Shown here: positions 1-7,820 of the stretch, in pieces | Layout of the letters: every line of letters begins with the position of its first letter | Numbering within the stretch: position 1 is the stretch's first letter | NCBI RefSeq assembly: GCF_031432425.1 | Contig: NZ_JAVKPH010000028.1 | Location: 1-50,449, forward strand | DNA: 50,449 bases | Direction: 5' to 3' | Source: Ruixingdingia sedimenti | GTDB taxonomy: Bacteria > Pseudomonadota > Alphaproteobacteria > Rhodobacterales > Rhodobacteraceae | Notes under the pieces: model-generated | What the model saw: only the letters and a program-made list of their open reading frames with translations | The model's database searches: none | Told to the model about the DNA's origin: nothing | Program-made: the position numbers and the translations under genes

Positions 1-110
1 CCGTGCTCAACGGCTTCACCGCGCTCGGCACGCCCATCACAGAGGTCGCAGGATAAATCTGTCCGGGGAAAGGGGAAGTCCGATCAGCAGCCGATTTGTG
101 CAACAGAGCC
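1..110 (+). mobile_element. 3' end of an IS5-family (IS903-like) insertion sequence
   Basis: Positions 3-56 read as the last 17 codons of a transposase (ending ALGTPITEVAG, stop at 54-56), followed by non-coding sequence to the terminal inverted repeat, which ends with ...TGCAACAGAGCC at 110. On the other strand the tip reads GGCTCTGTTGCACAAATC, close to the tips of the IS903 group of IS5. All 110 bases recur exactly, in inverted orientation, at 50340-50449. The rest of the element lies outside the window. The family is judged from the tip sequence and the C-terminal residues only. No target-site duplication can be checked because the other end is missing. Confidence 0.75.
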
Positions 111-351
111 CCCCGACGGCACCGATATCGGTGAAGTCGTCGGTGTTGCCGTCGATTCCGAGAATGTCGTCGAACGCGTGATCGCGGATATCGGCGGTTT
201 CCTCGGGATGGGTCAGCACCGTATCGCGCTGAGCGGCGACGAGGTGTTTTTCTACCGCAATGAAAGCGGCACGCTGCGCGCCTATGTGAATGCCGACAAG
301 GCCGCGCTGGAGGCGATGCCGGAATATGAAGAGCCCGGCACCACGCGGTAA
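111..351 (+). pseudogene. PRC-barrel domain protein, 5' part removed by IS insertion
   Basis: The frame immediately after the IS end encodes about 80 residues and ends at the stop at 349-351. The residues GEVVGVAVDSENVVERVI, followed by a short beta-rich stretch (RIALSGDEVFFY) and NADKAALEAMPEYE, resemble the end of a PRC-barrel domain of the kind found in alphaproteobacterial photosynthetic reaction-centre H-like and stress proteins. The N-terminal part is replaced by the IS, so no start codon for this gene is present. It sits just upstream of csbD; PRC-barrel and CsbD proteins are often neighbours in stress loci, which supports the assignment. It is probably not functional in this form. Confidence 0.6.
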
Positions 352-420
352 TCTGGCCCATTCCGGGCGGCATGATCGCCCGGGGAATAACCCCGGAATT
401 TTACGCAAAGGAAATCGACA

Positions 421-621
421 ATGAATCTCGATATCATCGAAGGCAAATGGGACCAGCTGAAAGGATCGGTCAAGGAACGGTGGGGGAAACTCACCGATGA
501 CGACCTGACCCGCATTTCCGGCAAGCAGGACCAGCTGACGGGGAAATTGCAGGAAAGATACGGCTGGACCCGCGATCAGGCGGAAAAGGAAATCGACGAA
601 TTCCTGCGCCGCCGCAGCTGA
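421..621 (+). CDS. CsbD family stress-response protein
   Basis: This 66-residue protein starts MNLDIIEGKWDQLKG and ends in an acidic/basic helical tail. The IEGKWDQLKGSVKERWGKLTD segment and the GKQDQLTGKLQERYGW segment are the two repeats that define the CsbD family. The length is typical. CsbD proteins are induced in general stress; the molecular function is not known. The start at 421 is supported by AAGGAAA upstream (409-415). It lies 69 bp after the broken PRC-barrel gene. A strong GC hairpin follows at 644-668, before the convergent glycerate kinase gene. Confidence 0.9.
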   Translation: MNLDIIEGKWDQLKGSVKERWGKLTDDDLTRISGKQDQLTGKLQERYGWTRDQAEKEIDEFLRRRS

Positions 622-643
622 GGCCGCCATCGCGGAAACGGAA

Positions 644-668
644 GGGCCGGCGCAGCATGCGCCGGCCC
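644..668. terminator. Hairpin between convergent csbD and glycerate kinase genes
   Basis: A perfect 10-bp stem (GGGCCGGCGC / GCGCCGGCCC) with a 5-base loop lies between the stop of csbD (+) and the stop of the glycerate kinase gene (-). There is no long T run on either side, so it would be a bidirectional terminator of the GC-only kind or a transcript-end stabiliser. Confidence 0.5.
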
Positions 669-675
669 GCGCGCA

Positions 676-1914
676 TCACGTCAGCGGGCCGCGCACCAGC
701 ACTTGCAGATCGGCAACATTGGTGCCGGTGCCGCCGGTGATCAGCAGATCCCCCGCGGCGGCCAGCGCGATGCGGCTGTCGTGATCTGCGGCCAGCCCTG
801 CGGGGTCGTGGCCTGCGGCGCGGATGCGGGGCAGGGTGCCCGCATCGACCAGTCCGCCCGCCGCATCCGTAGGTCCGTCGCGCCCGTCGGTGCCCGCCGA
901 CAGGAAGGCCCACCGCCCTGCACCCCCTGCCAGCGCCACGCGCAACGCCAGTTCCTGATTGCGCCCGCCCTCGCCCTGCCGGGACAGCCGCACGGTCGTC
1001 TCGCCCCCCCAAAGCCAGATCCCCGGCCCGGGCCCCGTGGCGGCGATCCGCGCCGCGGCATCCTGCACATCGCCCGTCAGCGTGGCGGTATGCACCGGCA
1101 GGCCATAGGCGGCCGCCGCCCGCGCCATCGCCGCCACCGACAGCGCGTTGGACCCGATGATGCGGTTTTCCGTCACGGGCGGGGCAGGGGGCGGGGGCGC
1201 GGTTTCCAGATGCGCCCGCACCGCCGGGGGTAACTGCGGCCAGAGCCCCCGTGCCGCCAGCGCCGCGCGCGCCGCCGCCGCATCGCCCACCGGCGCCGCC
1301 GTGGGGCCGGAGGCGACCAGCTGCGGGTCATCCCCCATCACATCCGACAGGATCAGCGCCACCACCTGCGCCGGGGCCGCCGCCCGCGCCAGCCCGCCGC
1401 CCTTGATCCGCGACAGCGCCTGACGGATCAGGTTCATTTCCGCAATATCGGCGCCAGAGGCAAGCAGCAGCCGGTTGACCGCGATCTTGTCCGCCAGCGA
1501 CACCCCTGCCACCGGCGCGGGCAGCAGCGCCGACCCCCCGCCCGACACCAGCGCCAGCAACTGGTCGCCCTCGCCGAGCATCGCGGCAGCCGCCAGCACC
1601 CGTTGCGCCGCAGCCGCCCCGCGCGCATCGGGCAGCGGGTGGCCCGCGGCCAGCACCTCCGCCCCGGGCAGGGGGCGGGCATTGGCGTCATCCGTCACCA
1701 CCAGCGCCTCGCAGGGGCCAAGGGTGGCCCGCGCAGCCGCCGCCATGGTCACACCGGCCTTGCCGATGGCCACGATCAGCCGCCGCCCCGCAGGCGCAGG
1801 CACATCCGCCAGCGCCGCCGTCACCGCCCCGCCGGGGTCCGCCGCCGCCAGCCCGGCGGCAAAGATCGCCCGCGCCGCGGTGCGTTCGGGGGTGGGGTGC
1901 GGGTCGGCCTGCAC
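676..1914 (-). CDS. gckA: Glycerate 2-kinase (MOFRL family)
   Basis: Predicted to phosphorylate D-glycerate to 2-phosphoglycerate in the cytoplasm, feeding photorespiratory, serine-cycle or tartronate-pathway glycerate into glycolysis. The 412-residue length fits the type II (GckA/TtuD, DUF4147-MOFRL) family. Visible hallmarks are VAIGKAG near residue 50, GHPLPD, ALVSGGGSAL, the SDVMGDDP segment and the C-terminal MOFRL part with GGETTV, GGRNQELAL, AGTDGRDGPTDAAG and GTGTNV. I chose the GTG at 1914 because the frame upstream runs into valS and because TGAGGG lies at ribosome-binding distance. It starts 10 bp after the valS stop on the same strand, so the two are probably co-transcribed. Confidence 0.85.
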   Translation of the reverse strand: MQADPHPTPERTAARAIFAAGLAAADPGGAVTAALADVPAPAGRRLIVAIGKAGVTMAAAARATLGPCEALVVTDDANARPLPGAEVLAAGHPLPDARGAAAAQRVLAAAAMLGEGDQLLALVSGGGSALLPAPVAGVSLADKIAVNRLLLASGADIAEMNLIRQALSRIKGGGLARAAAPAQVVALILSDVMGDDPQLVASGPTAAPVGDAAAARAALAARGLWPQLPPAVRAHLETAPPPPAPPVTENRIIGSNALSVAAMARAAAAYGLPVHTATLTGDVQDAAARIAATGPGPGIWLWGGETTVRLSRQGEGGRNQELALRVALAGGAGRWAFLSAGTDGRDGPTDAAGGLVDAGTLPRIRAAGHDPAGLAADHDSRIALAAAGDLLITGGTGTNVADLQVLVRGPLT

Positions 1915-1924
1915 CCCGCGGCCC

Positions 1925-4900
1925 TCAGCCCGCCTCGGCCAGCCGCGCCAGCGCGGTGCGCAGCTTGGCGGCGTCGGTCTCGGCCCGGTCCAGCTGTTCG
2001 CGGGTTTCCTCGACCACATCCGCGGGCGCGCTGTCGACGAATTTCGGGTTCGACAGCCGACCCTTCAACCCGCCCAGGTCCTTTTCCAGCTTCGCCAGCG
2101 TCTTTTCCAGCCGCGCCTTTTCCGCCGCCACGTCGATCACGCCGGCCAGCGGCAGCGCGAAGGCCCCGCCCTCGACGGCGATGGTGACGGCGCCCTTGGG
2201 GGCCGCGCCTTCGGTCAGGTCGCCCAACCGGGCCAGCCGCTTGATGAGCGGTTCATTGCGCGCCCATGCCTCCCGGCCCCGGTCGTCCAGCGCCGTCAGA
2301 ACGATCGGCAGATGCAGCCCCGCAGGCACCCCCATCTGCGCGCGGGCGGACCGCACTTCCTCGATCAGCGCGATGACCCACCGCATTTCGCGTTCGGCGT
2401 CCGGGTCCACCAGTTCGGTGCCGTAACCGGGCCAGTCGCCATGCACCAGCATCTTGGCCCGCGCCCCGGTCAGCGCCCACAGATCCTCGGTCACAAAGGG
2501 CATGATCGGATGCAGCAGGGTGAAACACTGGTCCAGCACCCAGCCCATGGTCGCGCGCGTTTCATCCGCCGTCGCGGGATCGGCCAGCAGGGGCTTGGCG
2601 AATTCGACATACCAGTCGCAGACCTTGCCCCAGACGAAGGCGTAAAGCGCATTCGCCGCATCGTTGAAGCGGAAGGCGGTGAGGGCCGCGTCCACCTCTT
2701 CGCGCACGCGCCCCGTTTCGCCGATGATCCAGCGGTTGACGGTCGCCTGCACGGCGGGATGCGCGGCGCGGGTGGCGTGGCCTTCCCAGACCCCGTTCAT
2801 TTCGGCGAACCGGGTCGCGTTCCACAGTTTCGTGCCGAAGTTGCGATAGCCCGCGATCCGGTCCTTCGACAGCTTGAGGTCGCGCCCCATCGCCGCCATC
2901 GCCGTCAGGGTGAAGCGCACGGCATCCGCGCCGAATTCGTCGATCAGGTCCAGCGGGTCCAGCACGTTGCCGAGCGATTTCGACATCTTCTTGCCCTTCT
3001 CGTCGCGGACGAGGGCGTGGACATAGACGGTGTGGAACGGCACCTGATCCACCACCGCCAGCTGCATCATCATCATCCGGGCGACCCAGAAGAAGATGAT
3101 GTCGAAACCCGTCACCAGAACGTCGGTCGGGAAATAGCGGCGCAGTTCCGGCGTATCCTCGGGCCAGCCGAGTGTGCCGAGCGGCCAGAGGCCCGAGGAA
3201 AACCACGTATCCAGCACATCCGGGTCGCGCCAGACGGGATAGACCAGATGCGTCGGATCCTGGTTGACGGCGTAATCCGCCAGCGCCGCGGCGAACATGT
3301 CGATGGCGGCCTGACGGTCCGCGACCTCGACCACGCGGGCGGCGTGCAGCGGCGCGGGCAGGCCGGCCAGATCGTCGTGGAAGGCATCCACCACCCCCGC
3401 GAAATCGGCGGCGCAATGGAACTTCTCGCCGGTATGGACCAGCCCGCCATCGGCCAGCAGGCGGGCCAGTTCCACCTCGTCCAGCGCGCCGTCGCCTTCA
3501 TCGTCGGTGAAATCCGTCACCCAGAGGTCGAGCCCGTACCACACCGGGATCTGGTGGCCCCACCACAGCTGGCGGCTGATGCACCAGGGCTCGATGTTTT
3601 CCAGCCAGTGGAAATAGACCTTCTCGTGCTGTTCCGGCAGGATCTTCGTGCGGCCCTCGCGCACCGCGTCGATGGCGGGCTGCACGATCTTTTCGGCATC
3701 CACGAACCACTGGTCGGTCAGCATCGGCTCGATCACGACCTTGGACCGGTCGCCGAAGGGCTGCATGATCTTTTTCGCCTCGACCAGCGGCACCGGGGCG
3801 TCCGCGCCCTCGGCCCCCGGTTTCAGCGCGGCCTTGCCAAGGCGGGGGTCATCCGCGCGGGTCGTCACCGCCAGCCCCTCGGCCTCGATTTCCGCCACCA
3901 CGCGCTTGCGCGCCTCGTAACGGTCGAGCCCGCGCAGATGGTCGGGGACGAGGTTCAGCGCGTCCACCTCAAGCTCGGACAACACCTGTTTGCCCCGCGC
4001 CACCGCCTGCGCCACCGCCGCGGCCTCTGCATAGGGCAGGCCGTCGGTGCGCATCCGCGCCCGCGTGTCCATCAGCCGGTAGCAGGGAATGCCGCCGCGT
4101 TTGGCCACGCCATAGTCGTTGAAGTCATGCGCCCCGGTGATCTTGACCGCGCCGGACCCGAAGGCCGGGTCGGGATATTCGTCGGTGATGATCGGGATCA
4201 GGCGGCGGTGTTCCTTGGGGCCCACCGGAATTTCGCACAGCAGGCCGACGATGGGTTTGTAGCGTTCGTCATCCGGGTGCACCGCCACCGCGCCGTCGCC
4301 CAGCATCGTTTCCGGCCGGGTGGTCGCGATCGAGATATAGTCGCGCGTCTCGCGCAGCGTCACGTTCCCGTCGGCATCCTTTTCGATGTATTCATAGGTC
4401 GCCCCGCCCGCCAGCGGGTATTTGAAATGCCACATGTGGCCGTCGACCTCGGTGCTTTCCACCTCGAGGTCGGAAATCGCGGTCTCGAACTGCGGATCCC
4501 AGTTCACCAGCCGCTTGCCGCGGTAGATATGTCCCTTGCGGTAAAGCTCGACAAAGACCCGGATCACGGCGTCGTGGAAATTGCCCTCTTCGCCCTTGGG
4601 CGCGCCGGGGGCGCCCGACATGGTGAAGGCCTCGCGCGACCAGTCGCAGGAGGCGCCGAGGCGTTCCAGCTGCCGGCGGATGTTGCCGCGCGACTTCCGC
4701 TTCTGATCCCAGACCAGCGCGGTGAACTCGGGCCGGGTGAAATCGCTGCGCCGCTTGCCGTCCCTGGCCAGTTCGCGTTCCACCACCATCTGCGTGGCGA
4801 TCCCCGCATGGTCGGTGCCCGGCTGCCAGAGCGTGTCGAAGCCCCGCATCCGGTGCCAGCGCGTCAGGATGTCCTGAAGCGTGTTGTTGAAGGCATGCCC

Positions 4901-5062
4901 CATGTGCAGGCTGCCGGTGACGTTCGGCGGCGGGATCACGATGGAAAAGCTGTCGGCGCCCGGTTTCGCATTCCTGCCTGCGGCAAAGGCGTTCGCCCGT
5001 TCCCAGGCTTCGGCGATGCGGGCTTCGGCCCCGGCGGGGTTGAACGTCTTTTCCATGGGCAT
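1925..5062 (-). CDS. valS: Valyl-tRNA synthetase
   Basis: Class I aminoacyl-tRNA synthetase charging tRNA-Val. The 1045 residues include PPPNVTGSLHMGHA with the HIGH-type motif HMGH at residues 53-56, the CP1 editing domain, the RQLWWGHQIPVWYG segment, KKMSKSLGN near residue 690, an anticodon-binding domain, and a C-terminal coiled coil (EKARLEKTLAKLEKDLGGL) typical of ValS. The start is either 5062 or the ATG at 5056 (MEKTFNPAG). The opposite strand carries a long open frame that is only a base-composition shadow. The gene is essential and unlinked to the accessory functions around it. Confidence 0.97.
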   Translation of the reverse strand: MPMEKTFNPAGAEARIAEAWERANAFAAGRNAKPGADSFSIVIPPPNVTGSLHMGHAFNNTLQDILTRWHRMRGFDTLWQPGTDHAGIATQMVVERELARDGKRRSDFTRPEFTALVWDQKRKSRGNIRRQLERLGASCDWSREAFTMSGAPGAPKGEEGNFHDAVIRVFVELYRKGHIYRGKRLVNWDPQFETAISDLEVESTEVDGHMWHFKYPLAGGATYEYIEKDADGNVTLRETRDYISIATTRPETMLGDGAVAVHPDDERYKPIVGLLCEIPVGPKEHRRLIPIITDEYPDPAFGSGAVKITGAHDFNDYGVAKRGGIPCYRLMDTRARMRTDGLPYAEAAAVAQAVARGKQVLSELEVDALNLVPDHLRGLDRYEARKRVVAEIEAEGLAVTTRADDPRLGKAALKPGAEGADAPVPLVEAKKIMQPFGDRSKVVIEPMLTDQWFVDAEKIVQPAIDAVREGRTKILPEQHEKVYFHWLENIEPWCISRQLWWGHQIPVWYGLDLWVTDFTDDEGDGALDEVELARLLADGGLVHTGEKFHCAADFAGVVDAFHDDLAGLPAPLHAARVVEVADRQAAIDMFAAALADYAVNQDPTHLVYPVWRDPDVLDTWFSSGLWPLGTLGWPEDTPELRRYFPTDVLVTGFDIIFFWVARMMMMQLAVVDQVPFHTVYVHALVRDEKGKKMSKSLGNVLDPLDLIDEFGADAVRFTLTAMAAMGRDLKLSKDRIAGYRNFGTKLWNATRFAEMNGVWEGHATRAAHPAVQATVNRWIIGETGRVREEVDAALTAFRFNDAANALYAFVWGKVCDWYVEFAKPLLADPATADETRATMGWVLDQCFTLLHPIMPFVTEDLWALTGARAKMLVHGDWPGYGTELVDPDAEREMRWVIALIEEVRSARAQMGVPAGLHLPIVLTALDDRGREAWARNEPLIKRLARLGDLTEGAAPKGAVTIAVEGGAFALPLAGVIDVAAEKARLEKTLAKLEKDLGGLKGRLSNPKFVDSAPADVVEETREQLDRAETDAAKLRTALARLAEAG

Positions 5063-5219
5063 GGCACTGATCCTTGTGGCGTCGCGGTTATGTAGCGCGC
5101 CAGCGGCGCAAGGGGAAGGGAGAGGTGGGAACGCGGGCGGGCGTGGGGCGGTTTGCGGGACTTTACGGACGTTCAGCCCCTAGCCATATTGCCCGGCGGC
5201 CCCAGAAGGATCGAACGGG

Positions 5220-5710
5220 ATGAAAGACGATCTCGCCATCCGGCTTGCAGAGGTATTCCCGACCGCAGGCGCAACCGCCTCCGGCACCGGACTGCTGTTC
5301 GCCGGGGATGACGGCCCGCAACACGACCTGACGCCATCGACCTGGCACCAGGTTGCCGAACAGATCAACGACGTTGTGGACTACAGCCTCATCAGTTCGA
5401 TGATGCCGCCGGATTTCCGTTACTACCTGCCGGGGCTCATACTGGGGGTCGCCTGCCATGAGCGTGATGCGGGCAGTCCGACGGGGGCGACAATCCTTGC
5501 CGATCTCTACCGATATTCGAACCGCACCACTGGGATGCGCGGTTTATGGAGCGGTGGTGTCGGTTCACCGAAGATCAGTATGAGGTACTGGAGTCTGTAC
5601 TTCCGCCTCTTCTGATCGAACACTTGGGCGCCTTCGACGGCGCAATCGCGGCAGAAACGCTTGCCTTGGCACGAATGCAGGCGGCGGAGATGGTATCGAA
5701 GGGAAGCTGA
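5220..5710 (+). pseudogene. Uncharacterised DUF6714-like protein, broken by a frameshift
   Basis: Reading starts at 5220 (MKDDLAIRLAEVFP) and stays open to a stop at 5613-5615, but protein-like sequence shifts frame near 5505-5520. The next frame continues as PIFEPHHWDARFMERW, then FTEDQYEVLESVLPPLLIEH and on to a stop at 5708-5710. A single missing base would join the two into a protein of about 163 residues. The FRYYLPGLILGVA segment resembles the DUF6714 type of small protein, often seen as a possible immunity protein; I recognise nothing more precise. The base composition is visibly less GC-rich than its neighbours, suggesting transfer. A sequencing error is the main alternative to a true mutation. 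Confidence 0.5.
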
Positions 5711-5743
5711 GGACCCGAACCCGTCCCCCCGGCGGCGCACCCC

Positions 5744-6175
5744 TCACACCGCCCGGTCGATCCGGGTGGACAGGTGGATGAGCGATTCCGACGACTTGAC
5801 CCCGGTCATCGCCCCGATCCGGTCCAGCACGTCGTCGAGCTGCGTCGTCGTCGGCGCCGCGATCTGCACCAGCAGGTCGAACCGGCCCGAGGTCGAATGC
5901 GCCACCTCGACCTCCGGTATCGACTTCAGCCGGCTCAGGATATTTGCCTGCGCGCGCGGTTCCACCGTCAGCAGCACGCTCGCCCGGATCCGCCCGCCGC
6001 GCGCCGCCGCGCCCAGTTTCACCGTATATCCCGTGATCGCGCCAGAGGTTTCCAGCCGTTCCAGCCGCGCCTGGATGGTGGACCGCGCGACCTTCAGCCG
6101 CCGCGCCAGCGTCGCCACCGGCATGCGCGCATCCTCGCCCAGAAGCGCAATGATCGCCCGATCCGTGTCGTCCAT
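5744..6175 (-). CDS. Lrp/AsnC family transcriptional regulator
   Basis: This 143-residue protein starts MDDTDRAIIALLGEDAR. The N-terminal helix-turn-helix (residues about 5-60) includes VATLARRLKVARSTIQARLERLE. The C-terminal ligand-binding domain includes VEVAHSTSGRFDLLVQI and ends with STRIDRAV. Family members bind amino acids or their breakdown products and control nearby metabolic genes. It is transcribed away from the decarboxylase at 6406, with an A+T-rich palindrome in between, so it probably controls that gene and itself. A longer in-frame extension upstream is rejected because it has no coding character and covers the promoter. Confidence 0.9.
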   Translation of the reverse strand: MDDTDRAIIALLGEDARMPVATLARRLKVARSTIQARLERLETSGAITGYTVKLGAAARGGRIRASVLLTVEPRAQANILSRLKSIPEVEVAHSTSGRFDLLVQIAAPTTTQLDDVLDRIGAMTGVKSSESLIHLSTRIDRAV

Positions 6176-6205
6176 TGCACACCTGTCAGTTTGACCGACC
6201 CTTTC

Positions 6206-6219
6206 GTCATTATAACGAC
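6206..6219. promoter_or_regulatory. Palindrome, candidate Lrp/AsnC operator
   Basis: GTCATTATAACGAC is a near-perfect palindrome (GTC-R-TTATAA-Y-GAC) 31 bp upstream of the regulator start and within the divergent gap before the decarboxylase. It stands out as A+T-rich in a GC-rich background. Lrp-family proteins usually bind such short degenerate palindromes. The link to this regulator is inferred from position. Confidence 0.5.
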
Positions 6220-6405
6220 AGTTCGCGGCATTTCTACACTTCCGCTCGGTGAAGTTGTCATCCATATGCGGCATCCTAATCACTACAGGAAAAGGGCGGC
6301 TCATACGCACCTGGCCTGGTTGGATGAAACGCGCGAGCGTCTCCCAACCCGTTCCGCCGGGGCAAGGACCTTGCGTTCTGTTGGCTGAATGAAAGGACCT
6401 GGCCG

Positions 6406-7548
6406 ATGGGACTCTCGAAGACGATCTGGGCTCACCCTGCCGAATTCCTCGCGCATCAACAGCCTGAAAACCCGGTGCTTTTCTTCTCGCCCGGTGTGCT
6501 GCAGGCGGCCGCGCGCCGTTTCATCGACGGCTTTCCGGGGCTCGTCACCTATGCGGTGAAGTCGAACCCCGAGGAAGTGGTGATCGAGAATCTGGCCGCC
6601 GCGGGCGTGCACGGGTTCGACGTGGCCTCGCCGGCCGAGATCCGCATGATCCGCCGGCTCTGCCCCGAGGCGGCGCTGCACTACAACAACCCGGTGCGCG
6701 CGCGGTCCGAAATCGCCGTGGCGGTGGCGCATGGCGTCTGCTCCTACTCGGTCGATTCGCACAGCGAACTGTCGAAGCTGATCGACCTCGTGCCCGCCGC
6801 GGGGACCGAGATCACCGTGCGCTTCAAGCTGCCGGTGCAGGGCGCGGCCTACAACTTCGGCGCCAAGTTCGGGGCGACGGTGGAACTGGCCACCGAACTG
6901 CTGGCACGGGTGGCGGCGGCGGGCTTCGTCCCCTCGATCACCTTCCACCCCGGCACGCAATGCACCGACCCGGCGGCATGGGAGGCCTATATCCGCACCG
7001 CCGCGCAGATCGCGCGCGACGCGGGCGTGCGCATCGCGCGGCTGAACGTCGGCGGGGGCTTTCCCTCGCACCGGCTGTCCGATGTCGTGCCGCAGATCGA
7101 GGCGACCTTCGCCCTGATCGGCCGCGTGACGGCCGAGGCCTTCGGCGACGCGCGCCCGGCGCTGGTGTGCGAACCGGGCCGCGCGCTGGTGGCGGAATCC
7201 TTCAGCCTCGCCGCCCGCGTCAAGGCGGTGCGGGACGATGCGCATGTGTTCCTCAACGACGGCACCTACGGCAACCTCGACGAACTGCCGGTGATCGGCA
7301 TCATCGACCGGGTGGAGGTGATCACCCCCGAGGGCGCCCGCCGCACCGGCGCGCCGCGGCCCCGCATCGTCTTCGGCCCCACCTGCGACAGCGTCGACCG
7401 CCTGCCGGGCGAACTGCCGCTGCCCGGCGACATCGCCGAGGACGACTATGTGCTGTTCCACGGCCTCGGCGCCTATTCGGTGGCGACCAACACGCGCTTC
7501 AACGGCTTCGGCGACGTGGCGATCGAGACCGTGCTGAGCCTGCACTGA
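6406..7548 (+). CDS. PLP-dependent ornithine/lysine-type decarboxylase (fold III)
   Basis: Decarboxylates a basic amino acid, most likely ornithine to putrescine. The 380-residue length matches bacterial and eukaryotic-like ornithine decarboxylases. The PLP-binding lysine is K52 in TYAVKSNP. The HPGTQ and NVGGGFPSH glycine loops bind the PLP phosphate. EPGRALVAES is the conserved glutamate/arginine region. C327 in GPTCDSVDRL is the active-site cysteine position supplied by the partner subunit of the dimer. GAAAGGA precedes the ATG at 6406. It is divergent from an Lrp/AsnC regulator. The choice between ornithine, lysine or diaminopimelate cannot be made with certainty, but the GPTCDS motif favours ornithine or lysine over diaminopimelate. 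Confidence 0.85.
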   Translation: MGLSKTIWAHPAEFLAHQQPENPVLFFSPGVLQAAARRFIDGFPGLVTYAVKSNPEEVVIENLAAAGVHGFDVASPAEIRMIRRLCPEAALHYNNPVRARSEIAVAVAHGVCSYSVDSHSELSKLIDLVPAAGTEITVRFKLPVQGAAYNFGAKFGATVELATELLARVAAAGFVPSITFHPGTQCTDPAAWEAYIRTAAQIARDAGVRIARLNVGGGFPSHRLSDVVPQIEATFALIGRVTAEAFGDARPALVCEPGRALVAESFSLAARVKAVRDDAHVFLNDGTYGNLDELPVIGIIDRVEVITPEGARRTGAPRPRIVFGPTCDSVDRLPGELPLPGDIAEDDYVLFHGLGAYSVATNTRFNGFGDVAIETVLSLH

Positions 7549-7604
7549 CCGCAGCCGGCCTGCGTATGATACCGACAGCGCCGGGGGCCAGCCCCCGGAC
7601 CCCC

Positions 7605-7681
7605 GGGATATTTGACGACAGAAAGTGAAAAGGTCAGCCACTTGTCCGCGCCTTTCTTCACTTTCTGTCCCTAAATATCCC
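7605..7681. repeat. Interspersed inverted repeat, copy 1
   Basis: The left arm is GGGATATTT, 3 bases, then GACAGAAAGTGAA. The right arm is its complement, TTCACTTTCTGTC, 3 bases, AAATATCCC. The central 27 bases differ from copy to copy. It is preceded by a GC hairpin (GGGGGCCAGCCCCC). It lies between the decarboxylase and the molybdenum hydroxylase genes. Related copies are at 11212, 17284, 23595 and 26771. Confidence 0.9.
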
Positions 7682-7820
7682 ACGGGGGTGCGGGGGTGTG
7701 AAACCCCCGCCGCTGCCCTCTCCACCTGCGCAACCGCCGGAAAACCGGTCGAATGCGCCCCATCTCTGGACAAGCCCGCCCTGCGCACTAGTCTGGCCCC
7801 GCGATGCAGCGGGAGGCGAC

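Noticed and set aside
1475..5095. A 1206-codon open frame on the + strand opposite valS
   Set aside because: It is the antisense shadow of valS, rich in Arg/His/Gln repeats from GC-rich complement, with no recognisable domain.
7770..7810. Resemblance of the CTGGACAAGCC stretch upstream of the molybdenum hydroxylase gene to half-site 2 of P3
   Set aside because: No second half-site 22 bp away and few other invariant positions match; it may be only a promoter element.
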